The translations under genes were made by a program, and so were the position numbers. A stretch of DNA of 64,000 bases, from positions 3,166,356-3,230,355 of the forward strand of contig NZ_CP060140.1 of the NCBI RefSeq assembly GCF_022376295.1, given 5' to 3'. Below are positions 43,412-51,565 of this stretch, piece after piece (positions within the stretch are counted from its first letter, which is position 1; each line of letters starts with the position of its first letter). This DNA is from Nodularia sphaerocarpa UHCC 0038 (GTDB lineage: Bacteria > Cyanobacteriota > Cyanobacteriia > Cyanobacteriales > Nostocaceae). The notes below the pieces were generated by a model. It did not search any database and was not told the DNA's origin. It saw only the letters and a list, made by a program, of their open reading frames with translations.

Positions 43412-44278
43412 TTATACAATCATCAAGTCTAGTGCTTCTTCGGAATTAGGAACCTGGTGTTTACCCGGATTTAGATAAAAATCAGACAACAAAGAGAATA
43501 ATTCACGGTCGGGAGTATCATTTGGCACAACGCCTTCTGGACGCGCCAGAATTTGGTCAGCGATGTTGAGGTAATAATCGCAAACGTAGTTCAGAGAAGG
43601 GTCATGTTCTGCCATTTCAAACAAAGTTTTACCCTTAACGCGGGAAACACGGATGTCTTCAATTAAAGGTAAGACTTCCAGAACTGGCATAGGAACAGTT
43701 TCTATATATTTATCTATCAAATCGCGCTTGGAGGTGCGGTTACCAATTAAACCAGCTAAACGCAGTGGGTGAGTCCGGGCTTTTTCCCGGACTGATGCTG
43801 CAATCCGATTAGCCGCAAACAAGGCATCAAAGCCATTATCAGTAACAATCATGCAGTAATCAGCATAGTTGAGTGGGGCAGCGAAACCACCACAAACAAC
43901 GTCACCTAGAACATCAAACAAAATCACATCGTACTCATCAAAAGCGTTGAGTTCTTTCAGTAATTTTACGGTTTCGCCTACTACATAGCCCCCGCAGCCT
44001 GCACCCGCCGGTGGACCACCTGCTTCCACGCAATCTACACCGCCATAGCCTTTATAAATTACATCTTCTGGCCAAACATCTTCGTAGTGGTAGTCCTTTT
44101 CTTGCAGGGTGTCGATAATAGTGGGAATCAAAAACCCTGTGAGAGTAAAGGTACTGTCGTGTTTGGGGTCACAACCAATTTGTAGAACTTTCTTGCCGCG
44201 TTTGGCTAGGGCGACGGATATATTACAGCTAGTTGTGGATTTACCAATACCACCTTTTCCGTAAACTGCTAGTTTCAC
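43412..44278 (-). CDS. chlL: Light-independent protochlorophyllide reductase Fe protein ChlL
   Basis: A 288-residue NifH-like ATPase with a GTG start. The P-loop GKGGIGKST is at residues 8-15, and QIGCDPKHDSTFTLTG is diagnostic for ChlL/BchL. The two cluster-ligating cysteines are in PPAGAGCGGYVVGE and DVLGDVVCGGFAAPL. It passes ATP-dependent electrons to ChlN-ChlB. The 530-bp upstream gap suggests a long regulated promoter region. Confidence 0.97.
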   Translation of the reverse strand: MKLAVYGKGGIGKSTTSCNISVALAKRGKKVLQIGCDPKHDSTFTLTGFLIPTIIDTLQEKDYHYEDVWPEDVIYKGYGGVDCVEAGGPPAGAGCGGYVVGETVKLLKELNAFDEYDVILFDVLGDVVCGGFAAPLNYADYCMIVTDNGFDALFAANRIAASVREKARTHPLRLAGLIGNRTSKRDLIDKYIETVPMPVLEVLPLIEDIRVSRVKGKTLFEMAEHDPSLNYVCDYYLNIADQILARPEGVVPNDTPDRELFSLLSDFYLNPGKHQVPNSEEALDLMIV

Positions 44279-44808
44279 TGTTGTTTGCCTCTAATAATTG
44301 TTTGTCAAACTTGTGGCTCAAGCTTTTGCCTTTACCTAGCCGCAGATGGCGATGTTTGAGCTGTGTGATTGTCATTATTGTCCAAATTACACAGAAAAGA
44401 AAGGGGTGGTAAATATGAAAAACGAATCTATTGGTTTTCTTAATAATTAAAACAGATAATTTTAAACTTTTAGCGGCAGATAATCCTGTTTTTAACTTAA
44501 TTAAATTAAAAATGCAATTTTTTTATTAACTTTTATAGTAAATTAGTTACAAAAGACAAAAAAGCTATATGTAGTTTTGTATATAGTTTTCCTGGATTTA
44601 AACTACCTTAAAGCAGACATATCTCCAGCAAAAGAAGCTGAGTCGGAAAGCTGAAGAGATATATTCGCTATCCAATGCTGAAAATAGGATTGTCAATTTC
44701 CATAGCAGGTATATTGTCCAACGCCAGTCACTATCAAGACTATCTGAGTTATGGTTTTGAGTCCTGAGAAATTGGTTTGTAATAAATTATTAATTTTGAG
44801 ATATTGCC
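44279..44808. other. Long region upstream of chlL
   Basis: 530 bp with no gene seen. It is very AT-rich from 44450 to 44600, consistent with a regulated promoter and leader for chlL. No NtcA-type GTA-N8-TAC box with correct spacing was recognised with confidence. Confidence 0.45.
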
Positions 44809-45060
44809 TCATATTTCAGATTCTAGGGCTTCAATTTCCTGTAGTGATTGCCAGCCAGCTTGCCACTGAGAGTTATCTTGTAACAATTTAGCATTTAACC
44901 AAAAGCGCACATTGGGGTCACAAGCAGCTACCATTTCCGCATAAACCCACTTACTCTGATTTTTGCGGTTAACGACTTGGAAGTGTCGCCAGCCATCTAT
45001 TTTTTGGTGTGTTGTCCACTTAGAACCAACTAGGTGAGGAAATTTTGGTTTTTTAGGCAT
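44809..45060 (-). CDS. TIGR02450-family Trp-rich protein
   Basis: An 83-residue protein with the family features: FPHLVGSKWTTHQKIDGWRH, FQVVNRKNQSKWVYAEMVAA, CDPNVRFWLNAKLL and NSQWQAGWQSLQEI. It has eight tryptophans, mostly at conserved spacing. Found mainly in cyanobacteria and marine bacteria; no function known to me. It stands alone. Confidence 0.85.
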   Translation of the reverse strand: MPKKPKFPHLVGSKWTTHQKIDGWRHFQVVNRKNQSKWVYAEMVAACDPNVRFWLNAKLLQDNSQWQAGWQSLQEIEALESEI

Positions 45061-45292
45061 TTAATATCGTGTTCGGGGAAAGACTTATCATTAAGGCCGC
45101 AGGGGAGCAGGGAGCAGGGGGAAAGAGGATTTTACGTTTTTTGCACAGAGGTGGGAATTAGAACTAATTAGGCGAACATGACATAAAATAGAAAATTTAG
45201 CAGAGGACATGGGAAATGGGGCTTTTTAGCTACCGATTGCCCAATAAACTGGGAAATACAGATTAAATGTAATTGTCTCAATAACGAATGAC

Positions 45293-45438
45293 AAATGACA
45301 AATGACAAATGACAAATGACAAATCAGGACTTACGCAAAATATCTCTCAAACCCTCTTTCCTTCGTTTCCTTCGTTCCTTCGTGGTTCATTCTTCCGTGA
45401 CTTGTGCGTAAGTCCTACAAATGACAAATGACAAATGA
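45293..45438. repeat. AAATGAC heptamer array interrupted by a small insertion
   Basis: Four perfect AAATGAC copies plus AAAT (45293-45324) are resumed by AC and three more copies (45417-45439) after an inserted ~92-bp segment. The array therefore predates the insertion. Confidence 0.85.
45326..45416. mobile_element. 91-bp MITE with AGGACTTACGCA termini
   Basis: Perfect 12-bp terminal inverted repeats AGGACTTACGCA/TGCGTAAGTCCT bound a 67-bp centre rich in CCTTCGTT words and with no coding capacity. It is inserted inside the AAATGAC heptamer array. It is a non-autonomous element, and no transposase is nearby. Confidence 0.82.
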
Positions 45439-45460
45439 CCAATAACTAATGACTAAAAAA

Positions 45461-45820
45461 TTAGTCTGTTGGTGTGACTAAATCGCCGTTCCGAGTATAC
45501 TTATGGCAAAATATTTTATCATCTTGTTCAACACATAGTGAGAACCATTGGATATGGCTCCAACAAGTGCTGAGACTGTTGACAATTTTGCGCTTTTTTT
45601 TGTATAAGCGTTGTCTGACGACTTCATTAGGACAAAGAATTTCTAAAGTACCTTTACCATCTGCATCGTTGGTGATCCGAAATAGGCATTGTTGCAACAA
45701 TGCACGACTACTGCTGTCGAAAGATTGCTTAAAGCGCTGTAACTTCTCTCCTTCGCTCATTTGGCTAAGGCGCTTGACTTGAAATATCTCTTCGTCCTCA
45801 AAGTCATCAGGGTGATTCAT
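45461..45820 (-). CDS. Conserved hypothetical protein, 119 aa
   Basis: I do not recognise this protein. It has an acidic N-terminus (MNHPDDFEDEEIFQ), a basic helix-like middle (VVRQRLYKKKRKIVNSL) and an aromatic C-terminal part (CWSHIQWFSLCVEQDDKIFC). It starts within the stop of the upstream dehydrogenase gene (4-bp ATGA overlap), so the two are co-translated. There is no membrane segment. Confidence 0.65.
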   Translation of the reverse strand: MNHPDDFEDEEIFQVKRLSQMSEGEKLQRFKQSFDSSSRALLQQCLFRITNDADGKGTLEILCPNEVVRQRLYKKKRKIVNSLSTCWSHIQWFSLCVEQDDKIFCHKYTRNGDLVTPTD

Positions 45821-46944
45821 TTTTCTGCTTCTTGAGTGTCAACCCAATTGTAATTTATCTTAATGCCTCGGTTTTGCATAGACAGGATAAATAAATCTGT
45901 TGGTAGTGCTTCTTCTACAGGTGAAACACCTGGTTTTGTCAATTTGCCTTCTAATAAGAGTTGGGCAATGCTACCTGCACCACAGCCAGAGGCTACGGCT
46001 GTATTTTCATGGACTAATGTAGAACAATAAACGGCTGTTTCACCATTTTTTTGACCTGTAACTTCTGAACGCACCGCTACGCCAATTCCACTGAAATTAT
46101 TGGTGAAATCTGTCATTAAGTGACTGACGCGGGACAAAAATTCAATCATGTAACGACGCTGCATTAACCATTTAGGAAATATATGGGCGGTCATCCAAGT
46201 GAGGTGGTTATAAAAGTCAGGAATAGAACCAAATTTGGTAACTACAGTGTTAACTGATGGGAAAGATTGGGGCATTGTAAAGGTTTCTGGCATATCAAAC
46301 CAGTACACGCCACTGCGTCGATAGGGAGGGGGAAAATCAACGATTTCTCTTTGAGTATAAGGTTCGATTTTTTGCCATTTTTTATCTATCCAAGCTTCAA
46401 AAGGATATTGCAATCCTAAAAAGGTTGTCCGCATGACTGTAATTCCGGCTCCTCCAGAACCAGATACTAAATAACTTAAATGTATTTTTTCTGCTTGATC
46501 GAATTGCTCGACACACTGACGCACCATGCTGTTAGAGATTCCGGGGAAAATGCCAGTATTAATAATTGCCGTCACGCCAGCAGCAACAGCTTGTTCATGA
46601 TATTTGAGCGCTTTGCTAGTATAAGAACGATGGTCACTGACATCTATGTAGTTAACGCCTTGTTCAATGCAAATTTTGAGAACATTAGCGTCTCGGTAGT
46701 GAAATGGACCAGCACAATGGATGACTAAATTGGAGTGTGCGATCGCCTCTCTCAATTTATCAACTTCTGCCAAGTCCAACACCAAAAAATCAACTTTCTT
46801 AGCCAAAGGCAAGCTGAGGCTCCGCCCTGTCTCTGGGGAACGTCCTGTAATGGTAATTTGTGCCTGTGTGTGGGTGGCTAAATCCGCCGCAACACTGCTC
46901 CCGATTCGCCCTCTTCCACCAAGTATCAAAACGCGCTCTTTCAT
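45817..46944 (-). CDS. Saccharopine dehydrogenase-like NAD(P)-binding oxidoreductase
   Basis: A 375-residue protein with an N-terminal Rossmann fold (VLILGGRGRIGSSVAADLAT) and the family segments SNLVIHCAGPFHYRDANVLK and INTGIFPGISNSMVRQCVEQ, typical of saccharopine-dehydrogenase-like reductases acting on unknown substrates. The C-terminal catalytic domain contains GSGGAGITVMRTTFLGLQYP. In this family, true lysine-pathway enzymes are a minority, so the substrate is not assigned. It is coupled to the 119-residue downstream gene. Confidence 0.82.
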   Translation of the reverse strand: MKERVLILGGRGRIGSSVAADLATHTQAQITITGRSPETGRSLSLPLAKKVDFLVLDLAEVDKLREAIAHSNLVIHCAGPFHYRDANVLKICIEQGVNYIDVSDHRSYTSKALKYHEQAVAAGVTAIINTGIFPGISNSMVRQCVEQFDQAEKIHLSYLVSGSGGAGITVMRTTFLGLQYPFEAWIDKKWQKIEPYTQREIVDFPPPYRRSGVYWFDMPETFTMPQSFPSVNTVVTKFGSIPDFYNHLTWMTAHIFPKWLMQRRYMIEFLSRVSHLMTDFTNNFSGIGVAVRSEVTGQKNGETAVYCSTLVHENTAVASGCGAGSIAQLLLEGKLTKPGVSPVEEALPTDLFILSMQNRGIKINYNWVDTQEAEK

Positions 46945-47430
46945 TACTCCAGTATAGGCAACACCAACTTCTATTTGAGCAGGTTTTTGTCCTATTTGTC
47001 ATCGCTTACAAGTATGAGTTACTGGAAAATACTGGCAAAAATTAGTTTTTGAGGTGAACTTGCTGAAATTTCTCTGAGATTTAGGCTTCTCAAGCCTCTC
47101 GATTTTAGGAAGTTAAAAGTGCTGAAAAAGTCGATGCAGAAAAACCATCATCCAGGCTTCTAACCTCGACAGTTGTTGATGAATCATTCATCATGGCTAC
47201 GAATATGCGAATTATGCTCTGCCTTTTGACTGATTTTCAGATATTTATTTTGGGTAAACTTTCTATCTTTTTATAGGGCTAAATTTGCGGCTAAACTAGA
47301 TAAACTGAAGAGATAAATAATTTTGTCAAAACCAACGCCAATTTTGGAAGTGTCAATCAAGTTTTGTCAAAAGAAATAGTTTCAAATTAGCCAGTTAGGC
47401 AAAAATAGAATTAATTGATTGGAGGATATT
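46945..47430. other. Intergenic region, no gene seen
   Basis: 486 bp between divergent genes at 46944 (minus) and 47431 (plus). No open frame with a start context or RNA gene was recognised. A GGAGG ribosome binding site at 47421-47425 belongs to the next gene. Confidence 0.5.
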
Positions 47431-47880
47431 ATGACTTCTACTAATATCAATTTTCTCGAACAAGCCGTATCTAAATTTCAAACTTTAGATCGAGATGATC
47501 AACTGCTCGTGTTGGCATTAATCTATCATGAAATTGCTTATGAAATCCCAGCAATTACTTCTGATTGTGTGCCAAAAGACAGCGATAAAAAATTGTTGTC
47601 ACAAATTCAGCAATTGTCCACAACACAACAGATATTTGCTTTACGCCAGTTGCTAAGGCAAGATCAAGAAGAAGAAAAAATAATTTCTACTGAAGAGTAC
47701 GCCTCAATGAGTATTGGGTGTAAAATGAGTTTTTGGTATCATTTAGCCCAAAATTTAGGCACAACAATTGTTGGCATCCCCGATGACTATATACCTTCTG
47801 AAAAAGCAACAGAAGTATTAGAGTTGGTTAATACTACAAATGTTCAAGAAATAGTTAACTTTTTAGAGATGGTGCTGTAA
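47431..47880 (+). CDS. Divergent OCP N-terminal-domain-like protein
   Basis: A 149-residue all-helical protein starting at ATG 47431 (MTSTNINFLEQAVSKFQTLD) 5 bp after GGAGG. It aligns by eye with the carotenoid-binding N-domain of OCP: DRDDQLLVLALIYHE against OCP's DDQLAYLWYAYTE, and KMSFWYHLAQN plus GIPDDY against KLAFWYELGEL plus PIPSGY. Tyr32 and Trp102 occupy the positions of OCP Tyr44 and Trp110. It lacks the NTF2-like C-domain, as in helical carotenoid proteins, but it is too divergent to assert carotenoid binding. Confidence 0.7.
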   Translation: MTSTNINFLEQAVSKFQTLDRDDQLLVLALIYHEIAYEIPAITSDCVPKDSDKKLLSQIQQLSTTQQIFALRQLLRQDQEEEKIISTEEYASMSIGCKMSFWYHLAQNLGTTIVGIPDDYIPSEKATEVLELVNTTNVQEIVNFLEMVL

Positions 47881-48126
47881 TTCTTCTCAATAAATAGATG
47901 TGGATAAACTTCAAGTTTGGTTTTAATGATAAATCTTGAATATTATGATGCACATTGCCTAAAAAATAGTGCATCTATTTGTTTTGCTCAACCAATTATA
48001 ATTGTTGGGATAAACCAAGTGTAATCATGAAATTTGTTGGTGTTTGTCATCACTTTTGTGTTTAAGATAATCTTATGCTTTAGACAGAGGTTTTGCGAGT
48101 TTAACAGAATTAAGGTTGAAAAATAA

Positions 48127-48231
48127 ATGCAAAATTCAAATTCAGTATTTCTGAATGAAGAAGATTTAATGATAGTTCAGAATACTAAAGTTGATTTTGT
48201 CCACAAGTCATTTGATGACTTGGCAATTTAA
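48127..48231 (+). CDS. Possible 34-aa small protein
   Basis: The frame MQNSNSVFLNEEDLMIVQNT continues KVDFVHKSFDDLAI and stops 32 bp before the next gene. Its ribosome binding site is weak (AAGGTTGAAAAATAA). It may be a small peptide gene or chance. No family recognised. Confidence 0.25.
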   Translation: MQNSNSVFLNEEDLMIVQNTKVDFVHKSFDDLAI

Positions 48232-48263
48232 AAGATTCGCTGCTGTAATCTCAGGAAATACCA

Positions 48264-48530
48264 ATGAAAGCTAAAAAAAATACAAGTTTCTTCAAAATAT
48301 TTGCAAGCCTTGTGGGAGTCGCTGGTGTGAGTGCTTTAATGAGTGTGCCAGCATTCGCATTAACTAATTTAACTACGTCTACAACCGGCACTATACACTC
48401 CCAAGTAGATACAACAACAGATACAACACCAGATCCAACAACAGAACCAACACCAGAACCAACACCAGATCCAACAACAGAGCCAACAACAGAACCAACA
48501 CCTGAGCCAACACCTGAGCCACAAAATTAG
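48264..48530 (+). CDS. Secreted Thr/Pro/Glu-repeat protein
   Basis: An 88-residue precursor. It has a Lys-rich N-terminus, a hydrophobic core (IFASLVGVAGVSALMSVPAF) and an Ala-Phe-Ala type signal peptidase site near residue 32. The mature part is a degenerate PEPT/PDPT/TEPT repeat (residues about 50-88) encoded by tandem ACACCAGAACCA-like 12-mers. It resembles proline-rich wall or spacer peptides. The repeat number is likely variable. Confidence 0.65.
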   Translation: MKAKKNTSFFKIFASLVGVAGVSALMSVPAFALTNLTTSTTGTIHSQVDTTTDTTPDPTTEPTPEPTPDPTTEPTTEPTPEPTPEPQN

Positions 48531-48675
48531 CTAAGTCTTGGTGAAGATTAAAGTATTCAGAGCCGCAGTATGTATTTGTTATTTCAGTTTAATAGTATAT
48601 GCTGTGGCTCGTAAAAAATACTTTTTTTGGCTCAAATCAGGGGTCTATTTTACCTAAAGCGATGGAATTAAATAA

Positions 48676-49239
48676 ATGATGATTAATCAAAATAAGAAAT
48701 ATGCAATAGGAGTATTTGCTAGACATGAAGAAGTAGAGCCAGCAATTAATGAATTGAAAGCGTCAGGCTTTCCTCTGGAGCAAGTTTCGATCATTGCTAA
48801 AGATGTAGAGCCAGATGAGCGCCTGGGTGAGGCGCAGATTAGCGATCGCATTAATGACCAAAGTGTTAACGCTACAAAGGCAGTAGGTGATACACTTACA
48901 GCTACTACCTGGGGTAGTGTGTTAGTTGGTTTGAGTAGTTTGGCAATTCCCGGTTTAGGAGTTGTGCTAGCAGCAGGTTCTGTGGGTGTGGCGCTAGTGG
49001 CTAGTATGGCGGGTGTTGCTGTGGGAACAATAGCAAATGAGAATTTAGTCAAGGCGCTGGCTGATTTAGGTATACCGGAAAACCAAGCCAGACTTTATAG
49101 CGATCGCCTCCAGCAGAGTAATTATTTACTCATCCTCAATGGCACAGATGAACAGATTCATAGTGCTGAAGCCATCTTACACAATCAAGAAATTAAAAAT
49201 TTGGGCATTTATGATTTTTCTCAGGCTAAAAATCATTAA
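48676..49239 (+). CDS. General stress protein-like (YflT-type) protein
   Basis: A 187-residue protein with the fold pattern of general stress proteins: KYAIGVFARHEEVEPAINEL, KASGFPLEQVSIIAKDVEPD. A central glycine/alanine-rich hydrophobic hairpin (VGLSSLAIPGLGVVLAAGSV) precedes LADLGIPENQARLYSDRLQQ and a final beta-strand LLILNG. Homologues are frequent in cyanobacteria and usually stress-induced. The membrane-active middle suggests membrane association. Confidence 0.75.
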   Translation: MMINQNKKYAIGVFARHEEVEPAINELKASGFPLEQVSIIAKDVEPDERLGEAQISDRINDQSVNATKAVGDTLTATTWGSVLVGLSSLAIPGLGVVLAAGSVGVALVASMAGVAVGTIANENLVKALADLGIPENQARLYSDRLQQSNYLLILNGTDEQIHSAEAILHNQEIKNLGIYDFSQAKNH

Positions 49240-49242
49240 ATC

Positions 49243-49282
49243 AGTTAACAGTTAACAGTTAACAGTTATCAGTTAACTGATA
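49243..49282. repeat. CAGTTAA heptamer repeat
   Basis: Three perfect CAGTTAA copies and two variants, followed by GTTAACTGATAA. They lie between converging genes and may form a bidirectional hairpin (CAGTTAA/TTAACTG). Confidence 0.8.
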
Positions 49283-49286
49283 AAGT

Positions 49287-50066
49287 CTACATATATCTTG
49301 TTAATTGAACTCGGTAACGTTCTTTTTTAGTAACGGCAATTTCCCCTACTTCTAAACGTCCTTTACCACGAATAGCGATTAAGTCGCCTGATTTGACTTG
49401 AGAACTAGATTGACTAACGTCTTTCCAATTGACGCGGACATCACCACCCTCAATAAAGTTAACCATTTTACTGCGGGACATCCCAAAACCAGCCGAGGCG
49501 ATCGCATCTAACCGCAAAGAAGCTTCCACTGTGGTTAATTCCTTCTTCTTGGGTTCCCTAACTTTTAACTCATTGATATCAATGCGCTGAGTTTTCACCG
49601 GCACAGAACGCACCTGTTGCAGACTTATTTCTAAAAATTCCGCCAACTCCGGTGCTACAATCGCTTGCGCTCCCCGTTCGCCCAGAACAATAATATCTCC
49701 TGTCTTTTCACGCACGATTCCTGTCCCCAGCATTGCGCCCAAAAAGTCGCGATGAGATGCCGTATCAAAAAGAAAATTACCAGCAAATTCCAGGGCTACG
49801 AGGTCAACTTGAGATTGTTCTAAGGGAAGTTCCGAACGTGCGATCGCCATTCTTTGACGTTCTGCTTGGGGATAACCGCCCCACGCCACTAATTGCACAT
49901 CTGTTAATCGACTAAAAACCCGGTTAATTTCTGCCAATTCCGGCGGAGACAAAAAATCAGTCAAAACAACTTCCCAAGTTTTAATCGCTTGTTCAGCCTG
50001 ATCAATCACACGAGCGACAGTATCTCGATTTTCAACACCTTTTAAAAGTTCTTCTCTTGGTAACAT
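49287..50066 (-). CDS. Photosystem II S4-domain protein
   Basis: A 259-residue protein of the cyanobacterial/plastid PSII S4 family (YlmH-like). The N-terminal part is MLPREELLKGVENRDTVARV, and the middle contains SHRDFLGAMLGTGIVREKTG. The C-terminal RNA-binding S4 domain (about 180-240) is LRLDAIASAGFGMSRSKMVN with DVRVNWKDVSQSSSQVKSGD. It is thought to act on RNA or ribosomes connected with photosynthesis gene expression; no direct enzymatic activity is known. Confidence 0.88.
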   Translation of the reverse strand: MLPREELLKGVENRDTVARVIDQAEQAIKTWEVVLTDFLSPPELAEINRVFSRLTDVQLVAWGGYPQAERQRMAIARSELPLEQSQVDLVALEFAGNFLFDTASHRDFLGAMLGTGIVREKTGDIIVLGERGAQAIVAPELAEFLEISLQQVRSVPVKTQRIDINELKVREPKKKELTTVEASLRLDAIASAGFGMSRSKMVNFIEGGDVRVNWKDVSQSSSQVKSGDLIAIRGKGRLEVGEIAVTKKERYRVQLTRYM

Positions 50067-50084
50067 TATCCAAATTTTGAATTT

Positions 50085-50591
50085 CTATGTGTTACTTGTA
50101 TCAGCATAACCCTGGATATTTTCCGGCTCAAATTTACGTAATATCCGGGTTGCTTGGCGACTAATCGCTTCCGAAACTTGAACGACAACTATGTATTTAC
50201 CCATATCTAAACGATTGCGGTAGGGTAAAGCATCACCACCGCCCAGCACTAAACCAACACCACCACCGACAAACACACTACCCATAGCGCCACCAACAGC
50301 GCCCAGCAGTCCGCCAACGATGTGATTCCCAATTTCCCCCGCCCAAGCAAAGGTATTTAAACCTGTAGCCAGGCTGAAAGCACAACCTGCAAAAAAGCCA
50401 AATGGGATCAGCCAGTATGACATCAGTTTGGCTTGCTTTTTGGCTTGTTCCTTGGGATCAACCAAGCCAAACTCGTCAGCAGTTTTATAACCCCTACCGA
50501 GGATAGTGCTTTTAATACCCTCGGCTTCTAGAGCTAAGTAAGCGCCTTCGGCTTGGATGCGGTCTGGTAACACGGCGACAACGTAATTCAT
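50085..50591 (-). CDS. Glycine-zipper membrane protein, 168 aa
   Basis: A conserved cyanobacterial-type protein. An N-terminal soluble fold (MNYVVAVLPDRIQAEGAYLA, LEAEGIKSTILGRG) resembles a small ferredoxin-like signalling domain. Two glycine-rich membrane segments follow: SYWLIPFGFFAGCAFSLATG and HIVGGLLGAVGGAMGSVFVG. A C-terminal beta-rich part (GKYIVVVQVSEAISRQATRI) completes it. It lies 18 bp beyond the start of the PSII S4 gene on the same strand, so the two probably form an operon. Function unknown. Confidence 0.7.
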   Translation of the reverse strand: MNYVVAVLPDRIQAEGAYLALEAEGIKSTILGRGYKTADEFGLVDPKEQAKKQAKLMSYWLIPFGFFAGCAFSLATGLNTFAWAGEIGNHIVGGLLGAVGGAMGSVFVGGGVGLVLGGGDALPYRNRLDMGKYIVVVQVSEAISRQATRILRKFEPENIQGYADTSNT

Positions 50592-50782
50592 TGATTAAAT
50601 AATAATTGTTTGATAAAAGTTCTTAATTAACAGCGTATCAGTGCTAGTGGAATCAATCTTGTGTCTAAATTCAGAGATTCAGAAATAGACAGGGTAGAAA
50701 AGACAAAGCTAACGACTGTGGTATGGGAAATGTGGAATTGTGTTTAGCATTTCCCTATTATCTCATTTTCTGGGAGCAGATA

Positions 50783-51160
50783 TCACTTGAGGGAATCCAT
50801 TGGCTCACAAAAATTGTTCACACCTTGCTTGAGAATATAGATGAGAACTGGCGTAGCCAAGACACTAGGAAATGTGGGCATTTTTTGGAGACGTTCCATC
50901 ATCCTCACCAAAGAGTTACTGAGCAAATCATCGCGGTATTCTTGTTCACAAATGACCGCACGCCATTTTCTCGCCATAGCATCCAACCACTCAGAATTAG
51001 TCATACCTGGTTCTTGTCCCGCCCGAATAGCCAGAGTCATGGCTGCATCTTCCAAATCTCCATCACAATCCTCAATCAAATCCAGCGCTTCCATAGCCCT
51101 AGAATCATCAACTAATTGAGAACGAAACAAGGCAATTTCCTGCGATGTAACTTTAGTCAT
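50783..51160 (-). CDS. Conserved cyanobacterial hypothetical protein, 125 aa
   Basis: I start at ATG 51160 (MTKVTSQEIALFRSQLVDDS). It is a small helical protein with the conserved acidic motif ALDLIEDCDGDLEDAAMTLA and then SEWLDAMARKWRAVICEQEY. No membrane segment or known catalytic motif. Homologues appear widespread in cyanobacteria; I know no function. Confidence 0.7.
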   Translation of the reverse strand: MTKVTSQEIALFRSQLVDDSRAMEALDLIEDCDGDLEDAAMTLAIRAGQEPGMTNSEWLDAMARKWRAVICEQEYRDDLLSNSLVRMMERLQKMPTFPSVLATPVLIYILKQGVNNFCEPMDSLK

Positions 51161-51282
51161 AGAATTTTTTCCATCCAAATATTGCAATACTCAGCCATAA
51201 TAGTCCAATTTTGCGAGATAGACTTGGCAGAAATCGCAGGTATGGCACTGAGAAATCAAAAAATCTCCAATTTGTAGTAATT

Positions 51283-51412
51283 ATGGTGGGTTACGCTGCG
51301 CTAACCCACCCTACTGGACTGACAAGCCCAAAATGATGCAATAGATAAAACTATTGTGGGGTGGGCATCCTGCCCGCCCAAAACAGGCAAGATGCCTGTT
51401 CCACAAGAGAAA
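51283..51412. repeat. Two dispersed palindromic repeats
   Basis: First, TGGTGGGTTACGC/GCTAACCCACC at 51284-51310. Second, GTGGGGTGGGCATCCTGCCC with ACAGGCAAGATGCCTGTTCC at 51356-51403. Related copies of the second unit are at 57144-57271. The rest of the 405-bp gap (51161-51565) carries no gene; an inverted copy of the GCGAGACGC repeat sits at about 51534-51558. Confidence 0.65.
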
Positions 51413-51565
51413 TCTATAGCACTATTTTAAGCTTGCCACGCCACTATCCAGAGATGGGTTCATCGGCTTCCAAAAAATAAATTATCCCAATAAAGGTAGA
51501 CCGAATTGCCGAAGGCTACCGCACCAGGTACAGTTCGCGCAGCGTCTCGCAGAGAGGACACAGAC

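Noticed and set aside
50723..51115. Plus-strand open frame of 130 codons
   Set aside because: Antisense to a conserved minus-strand gene and ending in the promoter region; no ribosome binding site.
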